Notes: generated from the sequence alone by a model not told the origin. A stretch of 64,000 nt of DNA from Streptomyces roseus (GCF_001044425.1 NZ_LFML01000008.1:48577-112576); one strand, 5' to 3'; counted from the first letter of the stretch, positions 24,481 to 34,166 are shown. Translations and numbers: made by a program.

Positions 24481-25260
24481 GTGCTCTGCTACCCGGACCG
24501 CCGATCCGCCCTCCGCTCCGGGGCCGCGGCCGCCGTCGCCGCCCTCACCGCCGCCTGCGGCACGGGCGCCCGTACGCCCGCCGGCCCGCCCGCCGAGGCC
24601 GCCACGGCCACGCCCGCCCCGGTCCGGGCCGCGGCCACCCCGCGCCGGTTCCCCGGCCAGCCCGACGAGATCGCCCACGGCCCGCGCGACCGCTCCCGGG
24701 TCGCCCTCACCTTCCACGGCAACGGGGACCCCGCCATCGCCCGGGCCGTGCTGGCCGAGGCCGAAAGGGCGGGCGCGCGGGTCACCGTACTGGCGATCGG
24801 CAGCTGGCTCGACGCCCATCCGGACATGGCCCGCCGGGTCCTCGACGGCGGCCACGAACTCGGCAATCACACCCAGCGCCACCTCGCGATCAACGACATG
24901 CCCGAGGCGGAGGCCTACGCCGAGATCACCGGCTGCGCCCAGCGCCTCAAGCGGCTCACCGGCTCCATCGGCACCTGGTTCCGGCCCTCCCAGACCCAGT
25001 ACGCCACCCCGCTCGTCAAGGAGCTGGCCCGTCGGGCGGGCTACCCGCACGTCCTCTCGTACGACGTGGACTCCCTCGACTTCACCTCGCCCGGCGCCGC
25101 GGCCGTCATCCGCACCGTCACCGGCACGATCCACAGCGGATCGGTGGTGAGCCTGCACTTCGGCTACGCGGACACGGTCGACGCGATGCCGCCCCTCCTC
25201 GAAGAACTCGCGCGCCGCAAGCTGCGCGCGGTGACCACCACGGAGCTGCTGACCTCATGA
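24481..25260 (+). CDS. polysaccharide-deacetylase-like exported protein with altered catalytic motif
   Basis: Exported protein of 259 aa with the carbohydrate esterase 4 (NodB) fold. A signal sequence follows the start (PDRRSALRSGAAAAVAALTAAC), a Tat-like RR with a lipobox-like TAAC. GTG 24481 is my choice; in-frame starts up to 24379 are possible. Motif 2 (NHTQRH) is intact and motif 3 is RPSQTQ. Motif 1, normally TFDDG with the catalytic base and a metal ligand, reads TFHGNGD. That implies a changed metal site or a non-catalytic binding protein. Its stop overlaps the ATG of the YVTN gene (ATGA), so the two are coupled. Confidence 0.82.
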   Translation: MLCYPDRRSALRSGAAAAVAALTAACGTGARTPAGPPAEAATATPAPVRAAATPRRFPGQPDEIAHGPRDRSRVALTFHGNGDPAIARAVLAEAERAGARVTVLAIGSWLDAHPDMARRVLDGGHELGNHTQRHLAINDMPEAEAYAEITGCAQRLKRLTGSIGTWFRPSQTQYATPLVKELARRAGYPHVLSYDVDSLDFTSPGAAAVIRTVTGTIHSGSVVSLHFGYADTVDAMPPLLEELARRKLRAVTTTELLTS

Positions 25261-26447
25261 CGACCACCCGCCTTCCCCGGAAGGCCACCGTGCTGCTGGC
25301 CGGTCTGGTCCTCGCCGCCCTGGCCGGCTGCGGAGCGGCCGACAAGAAGCCCGCCGAGGCGCTCGGCTCCGCGGCGGCCGCCCGGCAGCCGGTCAAGGCC
25401 GTCCCGGCCGTACCGCCCGGCCTGGCCGGGATGCCGCCGCTCCTCGATCCGAACGACGTCTACGCGGCCGACCGGCCGAACAACCTCTCCCCGCTGGTGA
25501 AGGACTTCCCGTCGCGCGTCTACGTGCCGAACACCACCTCCAACACGGTGTCCGTCATCGACCCCAAGACGTACAAGGTCATCGACACCATCCCGGTCGG
25601 GATCCAGCCCCAGCACGTCGTCCCGTCCTGGGACATGAAGACCCTGTGGGTCAACAACAACCGCGGCCACACCCTCACCCCCATCAACCCGGCCACCGGT
25701 CAGGCGGGCGAGCCGGTCGAGGTGCACGACCCGTACAACCTGTACTTCACGCCGAACGGCAAGTACGCGGTCGTGATGGCCTCCATGGACCGCGAGCTGG
25801 TCTTCCGCGACCCGCACACGATGAACCGGGTCAAGACGGTCCCGGTGACCTGCTTCGGGGTCAACCACGCGGACTTCTCCGCGGACGGCCGCTACTTCAT
25901 CGTGAGCTGCGAGTTCTCCGGTGAACTCCTCAAGGTCGACACCGAGAAGATGGAGGTCGTCGGCCAGCAGAAGCTGCCGTTCGAGGGGGCGATGCCGCAG
26001 GACGTGAAGATCTCCCCGGACGGGAAGACCTTCTACGTCGCCGACATGATGGCGCACGGGATGTGGGTGCTCAGCGGGGACAAGTTCGACGTCCCCAAGC
26101 TGCTGCCCACCGGGAAGGGCACCCACGGCCTCTACGTGAGCCGCGACTCCCGGGAGATGTACATCTCCAACCGGGGCGAGGGCAGCATCTCCGTCTTCGA
26201 CTTCAAGCAGAACAAGCTCACGAAGAAGTGGGCGCTGCCGGACGGCGGCAGCCCGGACATGGGCGGCGTCTCCGCGGACGGCAAGGTGCTGTGGCTGTCG
26301 GGCCGCTACAACTCGGAGGTGTACGCGATCGACACCACGACCGGCGAGCAGCTCGCCAAGATCCGGGTGGGCGGCGGCCCGCACGGCCTGGCCGTCTACC
26401 CCCAGCCGGGCCGCTACTCGCTCGGCCACACGGGGATCTTCCGCTAG
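25257..26447 (+). CDS. YVTN-type beta-propeller lipoprotein
   Basis: Secreted lipoprotein of 396 aa. Signal peptide with lipobox LAGC (cysteine near residue 25), a short linker, then a seven-bladed propeller of 40-45 residue repeats (about 80-390): VYVPNTTSNTVSVIDPKTYKVIDTIPVG, LWVNNNRGHTLTPINPATG, YISNRGEGSISVFDFKQN, LWLSGRYNSEVYAIDTTTGEQLAKIRVGGGPHG. The YVTN/cytochrome-D1-like family has no single function. It is translationally coupled to the deacetylase-like gene, so the two proteins probably act together at the cell surface, by inference. Confidence 0.9.
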   Translation: MTTTRLPRKATVLLAGLVLAALAGCGAADKKPAEALGSAAAARQPVKAVPAVPPGLAGMPPLLDPNDVYAADRPNNLSPLVKDFPSRVYVPNTTSNTVSVIDPKTYKVIDTIPVGIQPQHVVPSWDMKTLWVNNNRGHTLTPINPATGQAGEPVEVHDPYNLYFTPNGKYAVVMASMDRELVFRDPHTMNRVKTVPVTCFGVNHADFSADGRYFIVSCEFSGELLKVDTEKMEVVGQQKLPFEGAMPQDVKISPDGKTFYVADMMAHGMWVLSGDKFDVPKLLPTGKGTHGLYVSRDSREMYISNRGEGSISVFDFKQNKLTKKWALPDGGSPDMGGVSADGKVLWLSGRYNSEVYAIDTTTGEQLAKIRVGGGPHGLAVYPQPGRYSLGHTGIFR

Positions 26448-26488
26448 AGGCGGTCCCGAGGATCCGACAGAGGCGGTCCCGAGGATCC
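26446..26488. repeat. exact 20-nt tandem direct repeat
   Basis: The 20 bases 26446-26465 (beginning AGAGGCGG, ending GAGGATCC) recur exactly at 26469-26488 after a 3-nt spacer GAC. The first copy includes the last two bases of the stop codon of the YVTN gene. It looks like a recent small duplication. Confidence 0.9.
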
Positions 26489-26595
26489 TGTCCCCGGGAG
26501 CCGCCCGCCGCGGGCCGGGCGCCCCCGGGGTGGGGCGGGCCGGGACTGCCGCTACCCTTGGCCGGTCAACAAGCACCGAGAAGGGGTGGATCCCA

Positions 26596-26808
26596 GTGGC
26601 TGACATCGAGAGCGCGCGGGCGACGTTCGGCAAGTTCGACGCGGACGGTGACGGCTTCGTCACGGCGGACGAGTACAGCGCGGCCATGAAGGCGATGGGC
26701 GACGCGTTCGTCACCGGCGCCGTCGCGGACGCCGTGATCGCCGCCAAGGACGCGAACGGCGACGGCCGTATGAGCTTCGACGAGTTCTGGTCCGCCCTGA
26801 ACAAGTAA
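26596..26808 (+). CDS. EF-hand calcium-binding microprotein
   Basis: Cytosolic calcium-binding protein of 70 aa with two canonical EF-hand loops: DADGDGFVTADE (residues 15-26) and DANGDGRMSFDE (52-63), each with Asp/Asn at positions 1, 3, 5 and Glu at 12. The fold is one complete EF-hand pair, half a calmodulin. The GTG start at 26596 follows AGGGGTGGATCCCA. It is monocistronic, ended by a strong bidirectional hairpin. Such small proteins (Cab family) are known in Streptomyces and are linked to calcium and development; the specific role here is unknown. Confidence 0.92.
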   Translation: MADIESARATFGKFDADGDGFVTADEYSAAMKAMGDAFVTGAVADAVIAAKDANGDGRMSFDEFWSALNK

Positions 26809-26816
26809 GCAGCTTC

Positions 26817-26860
26817 GCGAAGCCCCCGACCGCCCCCTGCCGGGCGGTCGGGGGCTTCGC
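26817..26860. terminator. bidirectional hairpin terminator
   Basis: 18-bp perfect stem (26817-26834 with 26843-26860, CGAAGCCCCCGACCGCC inner strand) and an 8-nt loop, between the convergent EF-hand and PadR genes. It can serve both. Confidence 0.9.
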
Positions 26861-26877
26861 CGCGTTCCCGGGGCAGG

Positions 26878-27414
26878 TCAGGTCATGTCCTCGACCTCGG
26901 CCAGGGCCTCCTCCAGCCAGCGCAGCCAGAACGTCTCCAGGCCGACGCCGCCGTGCAGGACGAGCCGGCGCAGCCGGTCCTCGTCGGAGTCCCGCCCCGG
27001 CGGGAAGTCCTTCTCCTCGATGGCCTCGTAGACCGCGAGCTGGCGGCGGTGCAGATCCAGATGGCGGCGCAGCTCCGCGGCCAGCCCGTTCGGGCCCACG
27101 ACGGCGGCGGCCCGGATCCGCAGCAGCAGCGGGTCCCGGATGGCCTTCGGGTCCTGGCTCTCGCCGACCCACCGCGCGAGCTCCGCGCTGCCGGCGTCCA
27201 GCACCTCGTACTGCTTCTTCTGCCCCCGTACGGGGACCTCGCTGGGCAGTTCCCGGATCAGCCCGGCCTCTTCCAGCCGGCCGAGCTCACGGTAGATCTG
27301 CTGGTGCGTCGCGGACCAGAAGTACCCGATCGACTTGTCGAACCGCCGCGTCAGCTCCAGCCCCGACGAGGGCTTCTCCAGCAGGGCGGTCAGGATGGCG
27401 TGCGGCAGCGACAT
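26878..27414 (-). CDS. PadR-family transcriptional regulator
   Basis: DNA-binding repressor of 178 aa. The N-terminal winged helix (about 5-80) shows ILTALLEKPSSGLELTRRFDKSIGYFWSATHQQIYRELGRLEEAGLI, the PadR recognition helix pattern; the C-terminal half (about 95-178) is the Vir_act_alpha_C dimerisation helix bundle. PadR proteins usually respond to small molecules and often control an adjacent transporter. Here the next gene on the same strand is the cobalt ABC ATPase, 50 bp upstream, but that operon has its own riboswitch, so the target is unclear. Confidence 0.9.
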   Translation of the reverse strand: MSLPHAILTALLEKPSSGLELTRRFDKSIGYFWSATHQQIYRELGRLEEAGLIRELPSEVPVRGQKKQYEVLDAGSAELARWVGESQDPKAIRDPLLLRIRAAAVVGPNGLAAELRRHLDLHRRQLAVYEAIEEKDFPPGRDSDEDRLRRLVLHGGVGLETFWLRWLEEALAEVEDMT

Positions 27415-27463
27415 GCGGCCATCCTAGGGACGCGCGATCCGCTCCGCGCCCGGCCGGCGGACC

Positions 27464-28285
27464 CTACTGCCAGGCTGCCAGGGCCTCCGGGGTCTTCGGG
27501 CCCGGCGCCAGCGGGTCCAGCAGGGCGTGGGCGCGCAGCAGGGACGTCACCGCCGGGGACCAGGCCTGGCGCAGACCCGCCGCGGACAGCAGCCGGGGGT
27601 CCGACAGCAGGGCGTGCGCCGGGCCGGTGCGGATGCCCGAGGGCGTCAGGACCGCCGCCTCGTCGGCCCAGCGGACCGCCAGGTCCACGTCGTGCGTGGC
27701 CATCACCACCGTGGTGCCGGCCGCGCGCAGGCCCGCGAGGACGTCCAGCAGCCGCTCCTGCCCGTCCGGGTCCAGACCCGCCGTCGGCTCGTCCAGGATC
27801 AGCACCCGCGGGGCCATCGCCACCGCCCCGGCGATCGCGGCGCGCTTGCGCTGCCCGTACGAGAGCAGGTGCGTCGGGCGGTCCCGCAGCGCGGTGATGT
27901 CCAGCGCGGCGAGCGCCGAGTCCACCCGGGCGCGCACCTCGCCCGCCGGCAGGCCGAGGTTCATCGGGCCGAACGACACGTCCTGCTCCACCGAGGCCGC
28001 GAACAGCTGGTCGTCCGGGTCCTGGACCACCAGCTGCACCGCCGTGCGCAGGCGGGTCAGCCCCGCCCGGTCGTACGAGACCGCCGTCCCGTCCAGGCGC
28101 AGCGAGCCCGAGCCGGGCCGCAGGCCCCCGCTCAGCAGCCGCATCAGCGTGGTCTTGCCGCTGCCGTTGCGGCCCAGCAGGACCAGCGCCCGGCCCTCGG
28201 CGATGGCGAAGTCCACGCCGGCCAGGACCGACGGGCCGTCCTCGTACGCGTAGCCGGCGCCGGCCAGTTCCACCAACGGGTTCAC
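27464..28285 (-). CDS. cbiO: cobalt ECF/ABC transporter ATP-binding protein CbiO
   Basis: ATPase subunit (273 aa) of a group I energy-coupling-factor cobalt importer. Walker A LGRNGSGKTTLM (about 40-51), Q-loop VQDPDDQLFA, signature LSYGQRKR, Walker B VLILDEPTAGLD and the H-loop VMATHDVDL are all intact. The GTG start at 28285 overlaps the stop of cbiQ by four bases. Last gene of cbiMNQO. The membrane face is provided by CbiQ and CbiM. Confidence 0.93.
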   Translation of the reverse strand: MNPLVELAGAGYAYEDGPSVLAGVDFAIAEGRALVLLGRNGSGKTTLMRLLSGGLRPGSGSLRLDGTAVSYDRAGLTRLRTAVQLVVQDPDDQLFAASVEQDVSFGPMNLGLPAGEVRARVDSALAALDITALRDRPTHLLSYGQRKRAAIAGAVAMAPRVLILDEPTAGLDPDGQERLLDVLAGLRAAGTTVVMATHDVDLAVRWADEAAVLTPSGIRTGPAHALLSDPRLLSAAGLRQAWSPAVTSLLRAHALLDPLAPGPKTPEALAAWQ

Positions 28286-29031
28286 AGGTAGAGCCCCTTC
28301 AGGGTGAGGGTCAGGGTGATCAGGACCGCGAGCAGGGCACCCGACGCCGCCAGGAACCGCCACGACAGGGCCGTCTCGGGTACGAGCACCCGCAGCGCGC
28401 CGTCGTACCCGCGCCCGGCCAGCCCGTCCTGGAGCCGCGCCGCGCGGTCGAAGGCCCGCACGAAGGAGGTCGCGGCGAGCCCGGCCAGCGAACGCCACAC
28501 CGCGGCCCGGCCGGCGTGGCCCAGCCGGGCCGCCTGGGCGCGCCGCACCTGGGTCATCGAGTCCAGCAGCAGGAAGCCGATGCGGTACATGACGAGGGCC
28601 ACGTCCACCACCGGCGCCGGGACCCCGGCCCGGACCAGCCGGGGCAGGACGTCCGACACGGGCGTGGTGAAGGCGAACAGCAGCACGCCCAGGGAGGCAG
28701 CCGAGGTCCGCAGCAGCAGCTCGGCGGCGTGCCGGGGGCCCTCGGGCGCGAGCGAGACGAACCCGGTCGGGCCGCCGACGGCGACCAGCAGCGGCAGCGC
28801 GCCGGTGAAGCAGAAGCCCAGCGGTATGCGGAAGGCCCGCCACAGCTGCCGCCCGGCCACGCCGGCCGGGCCGAGCAGCACGGCGAGCGTGGCGGCGGCG
28901 ACCAGCGGCCCGCCGGGCCAGGGCGGCAGGCACACGGCGGTGACCGTCAGCCCGAGCCCCAACAGGGCCTTCTCCAGCGGATGCCGGCGCCGCCACCGGC
29001 TCCCGTGCGCCGCCACGTCGATCGGCAGCAC
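28282..29031 (-). CDS. cbiQ: cobalt ECF transporter T component CbiQ
   Basis: Membrane coupling protein of 249 aa. Begins MLPIDVAAHGSRWRRRHPLEKALLGLGLT with several hydrophobic helices, and contains the T-component coupling-helix signature region (VRRAQAARLGHAGRAAVWRS; RLQDGLAGRGYDG). It links the CbiO ATPase to the substrate-binding CbiM/CbiN pair. It begins three bases after the cbiN stop and its stop overlaps the cbiO start. Confidence 0.92.
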   Translation of the reverse strand: MLPIDVAAHGSRWRRRHPLEKALLGLGLTVTAVCLPPWPGGPLVAAATLAVLLGPAGVAGRQLWRAFRIPLGFCFTGALPLLVAVGGPTGFVSLAPEGPRHAAELLLRTSAASLGVLLFAFTTPVSDVLPRLVRAGVPAPVVDVALVMYRIGFLLLDSMTQVRRAQAARLGHAGRAAVWRSLAGLAATSFVRAFDRAARLQDGLAGRGYDGALRVLVPETALSWRFLAASGALLAVLITLTLTLKGLYL

Positions 29032-29034
29032 CGC

Positions 29035-29394
29035 CTACGACTCCGCGGCGGCGGTGTCCGCAGCGGCCGCGGCCTGCGCGGCCTCCGCGGCCGCGGCGCC
29101 CTGACGGCGGCCCTTGCGGACGCCGAAGTAGTAGGCCAGCACGCCCGCGCCCAGGGCTGCCTGGAGGGCGAACAGAGCCGACTCCACCTCCCCGGAGGGG
29201 GGTTCGTACAGCGGCGAGAACCAGGGCTCGTAGTCCGGCTTGAGCTCGGTGATCGCCGTCTCGGCCTGCGCGTCGGCGCCCGCGAACGGCTCCTCCTTGC
29301 CCTCGCCCATCCCCAGCGCGATCGGCAGTACGGCCAGCGCCGCCACCAGGAGCAGCAGCAGGCCGTTGATCTTCGTGTTCCGGCTCATGCTCAT
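29035..29394 (-). CDS. cbiN: cobalt transport accessory protein CbiN
   Basis: Small membrane protein (119 aa) that assists CbiM in cobalt loading. Two helices (about 10-28 and 75-93) flank an extracytoplasmic loop with the CbiN hallmark FAGADAQAETAI...KPDYEPWFSPLYEPPSGEVESALFALQAALGAG. The C-terminus is an Ala-rich tail. The ATG at 29394 overlaps the cbiM stop (TGATG); a GTG one codon earlier is possible. Confidence 0.9.
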   Translation of the reverse strand: MSMSRNTKINGLLLLLVAALAVLPIALGMGEGKEEPFAGADAQAETAITELKPDYEPWFSPLYEPPSGEVESALFALQAALGAGVLAYYFGVRKGRRQGAAAAEAAQAAAAADTAAAES

Positions 29395-30086
29395 CACAGG
29401 GCCGCCTCCTGCCCGCTGCGGCCGGTGAGCTTCGCGACGCCCAGCCGGACCAGGTCGGACCTGCTCGACTGCATCAGCAGCCGCATCACGAGCACCGTCA
29501 GCAGCCCCTCGCTCACCGCGAGCGGGATCTGGGTCACCGCGAAGATGCCCCCGAACTTCACGAGCGCGCCCGCGAACCCGGTGCCCGGGTCCGGGAAGGC
29601 CAGCGCCAGCTGCACGGAGGTCACGCAGTACGTGACCAGGTCGGCGAAGAACGCGCCGAAGAAGACGGTCACCATGAGCGGCACGTCGAAGCGCTTCAGC
29701 AGCAGGTACACCCCGTACCCCGCCCACGGTCCGGCGATCGCCATCGAGAACACGTTCGCGCCGAGGGTGGTCAGCCCGCCGTGCGCCAGGAGCAGCGCCT
29801 GGAAGAGCAGGGTGATCGTGCCGAGCACGGCCATGATCGGCGGCCGGAAGAGGATCGCCCCGAGCCCGGTGCCCGTGGGGTGCGAACAACTGCCCGTCAC
29901 CGACGGGATCTTCAGGGCGGACAGGACGAACGTGAACGCTCCGGACGCCCCGAGCAGCAGCGTGCTCTCCGGGTTCGCCTTCACCTCGCGGGTGAGGGCG
30001 CGTACACCGTGGACGACGAAGGGAGCGGACGCGGCGCCCCAGGCGACCGCGTGCAAAGGGGGCAGGAACCCCTCGGCTATATGCAT
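29394..30086 (-). CDS. cbiM: cobalt transport substrate-specific component CbiM
   Basis: Integral membrane protein of 230 aa that binds Co2+ for import. The start ATG 30086 gives [10 protein letters not shown]: the conserved Met-His N-terminus supplies metal ligands in this family, which fixes the start. Conserved His-containing [17 protein letters not shown] follows (about residues 70-86), with six to seven helices. First gene of the operon. Its leader carries the cobalamin riboswitch, so cobalt uptake falls when B12 is plentiful, as known for this class. Confidence 0.95.
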   Translation of the reverse strand: MHIAEGFLPPLHAVAWGAASAPFVVHGVRALTREVKANPESTLLLGASGAFTFVLSALKIPSVTGSCSHPTGTGLGAILFRPPIMAVLGTITLLFQALLLAHGGLTTLGANVFSMAIAGPWAGYGVYLLLKRFDVPLMVTVFFGAFFADLVTYCVTSVQLALAFPDPGTGFAGALVKFGGIFAVTQIPLAVSEGLLTVLVMRLLMQSSRSDLVRLGVAKLTGRSGQEAAL

Positions 30087-30115
30087 GAGTGGGGAGACCT
30101 CTCCAGCACCTCGTG

Positions 30116-30292
30116 GATGGACAACGCGCCCCGGCCGGTCTCCTGGCTCACGGGTGCTGGTGCCCCGGCTCCGCCTTCCCGGGCGGTGCGGAACCCTCCG
30201 CGCCGCCCAGTGGCTTCCCGAAGGAATGGAACCGGACTTCCCGTTCACAGTGGCGAGGGCCGCACCGGTTTTCCACCGGTTTCCCGTACACC
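30116..30292 (-). ncRNA. cobalamin (AdoCbl) riboswitch upstream of cbiMNQO
   Basis: Read on the minus strand from about 30290 down: an AAACCGGTG...AAACCGGTGCGG 5' arm, CGCCACTGTGA, GAAGCCACTGG (30220-30207), GGGAAGGC (30180-30173) and the B12 box GAGCCAGGAGACC (30149-30137), in the order and spacing of the cobalamin riboswitch consensus. The B12-box bases GGAGACC are perfectly complementary to GGTCTCC at 30099-30093, seven bases from the cbiM start, next to a GGAGAGG likely ribosome site. This suggests translational control of cbiM. The aptamer class is certain; the switch pairing is inferred. Confidence 0.92.
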
Positions 30293-30428
30293 AAGGCCCG
30301 TTGACCCTAGTCGCAGGGACGGACCTGCACCAACCCGGACCGAACGCGGCGCCGAACGGTACGCGCCGGCGCCCGCGCGGCCGTGCGCCGCGGCGGGATG
30401 CGGCCCGATCCGCAGACCGAGAGGTGAC

Positions 30429-30836
30429 TCACCGGGGCAGCAGGGTGCTCAGCTCGGCGTCGAGGTCGTAGTACCGCCGCTCCTCGCTCCGGGGCACCAG
30501 GGCGACCAGGCGCCGGCACAGCGCCCGTACGTCCTTCGCCCGGGCGGACACCACGCAGCTCTCGGCGCCGTTGGTGAAGGCGAGGAAGACCCGCGGTTCC
30601 CCGCCCTGCCAGCGCGGCCACACCTGGATGTCCCCCTCGCCCGTCACGCAGGTCTGCCCGTCGAGCAGGAGGTCCCGGGAGAACACCCAGCGGGCCAGGT
30701 GCGTCCCGCCGCCCCGGAAGTCGACCGCCAGCTCGTAGGGCCGCTCGCGGCGGTACGTGAAGGCCCCGTCCACCCGTACGGGCTCGGAGGAGGCCTCCAG
30801 CCGGAGCGGGAGGACGCGGTATTCGATTCCGTCCAT
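30429..30836 (-). CDS. SsgA-like sporulation/cell division protein (SALP)
   Basis: Member of the actinomycete-specific SsgA family (135 aa), small proteins that position septa and steer peptidoglycan synthesis during sporulation. Family features seen: PYELAVDFRGGG, WVFSRDLLLDG, the GEGDIQVWP block, and C-terminal VRALCRRLVALVPRSEE. ATG 30836 gives the normal family length; an ATG 15 codons upstream is less likely. It lies upstream of the cobalt operon with its own promoter region (30837-31124). Which SALP subgroup it belongs to needs a tree. Confidence 0.9.
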   Translation of the reverse strand: MDGIEYRVLPLRLEASSEPVRVDGAFTYRRERPYELAVDFRGGGTHLARWVFSRDLLLDGQTCVTGEGDIQVWPRWQGGEPRVFLAFTNGAESCVVSARAKDVRALCRRLVALVPRSEERRYYDLDAELSTLLPR

Positions 30837-31124
30837 GCGCGGCGTCTCTCTGTCGTGTCGGCCGGGGGCCCTCTCGTGCAAGGTAGTCCACCTCCCGGCT
30901 ACCCCCGCGGGCCGAAAGTCCTCACCCCGGGGGCCGCTGGACCTCTTGTGTCACAGGAAAGGGGGGTGGGCGCGGGGTCCGGAAAAGGGGGTGGAAACGC
31001 GGAGGGGCCCGTCCTCCGGGGGAGGGCAGGCCGCCGGGTCACCGGTCCGTCACGGGACGGGGCGGAGCAGGGACGAGACGTTGGACTGACATCGGCCCGC
31101 GAATTCACCACGTCGTGGAACGCC
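30837..31124 (-). promoter_or_regulatory. promoter region of the SsgA-like gene, no gene
   Basis: No coding sequence is supported here. The stretch has several GC-rich inverted repeats (for example CGTCACGGGACG) and a small palindrome CCACGTCGTGG (31108-31118). It must hold the SsgA-like promoter; I could not place -35/-10 boxes with confidence. Confidence 0.4.
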
Positions 31125-31157
31125 GGAGGGGCCCGGCGCACCGCGCCGGGCCCCTCC
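31125..31157 (-). terminator. strong hairpin terminator after sdaA
   Basis: 15-bp perfect stem (31125-31139 with 31143-31157, GGAGGGGCCCGGCGC) with a 3-nt loop, 18 nt past the sdaA stop on the minus strand. Confidence 0.88.
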
Positions 31158-31175
31158 TTCGTCATGCGCGGCGGA

Positions 31176-32558
<1,383 letters not shown>

Positions 32559-32827
32559 GGTGGCGGACTCCCTTGTCTGCTCGTGGGGTGGGAGGGGGCA
32601 GGCGGGGTGATTGTTCGGATTTTGTCCGACAGACGAGCTTAACGCGGTGAAGTGAACGGCCGGTCTGCCGGAGCGGGTGCGCGAGGTTGCGGTGGGGCGT
32701 GGATCGGGTCACGTTCCCGCCGCGGGGCGGTGCGGAGGCGGTTTCCCCGGCGTTTTCCGGGCTCCGCCGTCTCCAGGATCGGGCCGGACCCCGGCAGCCC
32801 GGCGGAGCGGGCCTGGACGGACGAGAA
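32559..32827 (-). promoter_or_regulatory. sdaA upstream region with TGTCCGACA palindrome
   Basis: No gene in this gap. An odd palindrome TGTC-C-GACA (32623-32631), inside an imperfect inverted repeat TGTTCGGA...TCCGACA (about 32612-32631), lies 55-75 nt upstream of the sdaA start. It resembles GntR-family operators (GT-N3-AC). It may govern sdaA separately from the gcv genes. Confidence 0.4.
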
Positions 32828-32862
32828 GGGCCCGGCCCCCGTCTACGACAAGGGCCGGGCCC
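32828..32862 (-). terminator. hairpin terminator after glyA
   Basis: 11-bp perfect stem GGGCCCGGCCC (32828-32838 with 32852-32862), 13-nt loop, 32 nt beyond the glyA stop on the minus strand. Confidence 0.85.
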
Positions 32863-32894
32863 ATCGGGTCGGCCGGGAACGCCCGGGACCCGTC

Positions 32895-34151
32895 CTAGAG
32901 CGTCGGGTACAGCGGGAACTTCGCGGCGAGCGCGGAGACGCGCGCCTTCAGGTCCTCGCTGTCGTACGCGGGCTTGAGCGCCTGCGCGATGATCTCGGCG
33001 ACCTCGGTGAAGGCCTCGGCGTCGAAACCGCGGGTGGCCAGCGCCGGCGTGCCGATCCGCAGACCCGAGGTGACCATCGGCGGCCGCGGGTCGTTCGGGA
33101 TCGCGTTGCGGTTGACCGTGATGCCGACCTCGTGGAGGCGGTCCTCGGCCTGCTGGCCGTCCAGCTCCGAGTTGCGCAGGTCGACCAGGACCAGGTGGAC
33201 GTCGGTGCCACCGGTGAGGACGTCCACGCCCACGGCCTTGACGTCGTCCTGGACCAGGCGGGCGGCGAGGATCTTCGCACCCTCCAGGGTGCGCTCCTGG
33301 CGCTCCTTGAACTCGGGCGAGGCCGCCACCTTGAAGGAGACCGCCTTGGCCGCGATCACGTGCTCCAGCGGACCGCCCTGCTGGCCCGGGAAGACCGCGG
33401 AGTTGATCTTCTTGGCCAGCTCCTGTGTCGACAGGATGACACCGCCGCGCGGACCGCCGAGGGTCTTGTGCGTGGTGGTGGTGACGACGTGGGCGTGCGG
33501 AACCGGGTTCGGGTGCAGTCCCGCGGCCACCAGGCCGGCGAAGTGCGCCATGTCGACCATCAGGTACGCGCCGACCTCGTCCGCGATGCGGCGGAAGGCG
33601 GCGAAGTCCAGCTGGCGGGGGTAGGCGGACCAGCCGGCGACGATCAGCTGCGGCTTGGACTCCTTGGCGAGGCGCTCGACCTCGGCCATGTCCACCTGGC
33701 CGTCCTCGCCGACGTGGTACGGGACCACGTTGTAGAGCTTGCCGGAGAAGTTGATCTTCATGCCGTGGGTCAGGTGACCGCCGTGGGCCAGGTTCAGGCC
33801 CATGATCGTGTCGCCCGGCTTCAGCAGCGCGAACATCGCGGCGGCGTTCGCCTGCGCACCGGAGTGCGGCTGGACGTTCGCGGCCTCGGCGCCGAAGAGC
33901 TCCTTGATGCGGTCGATCGCGATCTGCTCGACCACGTCGACGTGCTCGCAACCGCCGTAGTAGCGGCGGCCCGGGTAGCCCTCGGCGTACTTGTTGGTCA
34001 GGACCGAGCCCTGGGCCTCCATGACGGCGACCGGAGCGAAGTTCTCCGACGCGATCATTTCCAGGGTGGACTGCTGGCGGGCGAGCTCGGCGTCGACGGC
34101 GGCGGCGACGTCGGGGTCGAGCTCGTGGAGGGGGGTGTTCAGAACGGACAT
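32895..34151 (-). CDS. glyA: serine hydroxymethyltransferase
   Basis: PLP enzyme (418 aa) that interconverts serine and glycine with tetrahydrofolate/methylene-THF. Seen: [13 protein letters not shown] start ([20 protein letters not shown]), [18 protein letters not shown], the Schiff-base lysine motif [16 protein letters not shown] (about residues 222-237), and [12 protein letters not shown] near the end. Third gene of gcvT-gcvH-glyA; it starts 15 bp after gcvH. It supplies or uses the methylene-THF made by the glycine cleavage system. Confidence 0.98.
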   Translation of the reverse strand: MSVLNTPLHELDPDVAAAVDAELARQQSTLEMIASENFAPVAVMEAQGSVLTNKYAEGYPGRRYYGGCEHVDVVEQIAIDRIKELFGAEAANVQPHSGAQANAAAMFALLKPGDTIMGLNLAHGGHLTHGMKINFSGKLYNVVPYHVGEDGQVDMAEVERLAKESKPQLIVAGWSAYPRQLDFAAFRRIADEVGAYLMVDMAHFAGLVAAGLHPNPVPHAHVVTTTTHKTLGGPRGGVILSTQELAKKINSAVFPGQQGGPLEHVIAAKAVSFKVAASPEFKERQERTLEGAKILAARLVQDDVKAVGVDVLTGGTDVHLVLVDLRNSELDGQQAEDRLHEVGITVNRNAIPNDPRPPMVTSGLRIGTPALATRGFDAEAFTEVAEIIAQALKPAYDSEDLKARVSALAAKFPLYPTL

Positions 34152-34166
34152 CAGGATCCCCTGGGG

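Noticed and set aside
25257..26447. frameshift between the deacetylase and propeller genes
   Set aside because: The ATGA overlap is a normal coupled start and each protein has its own signal peptide.
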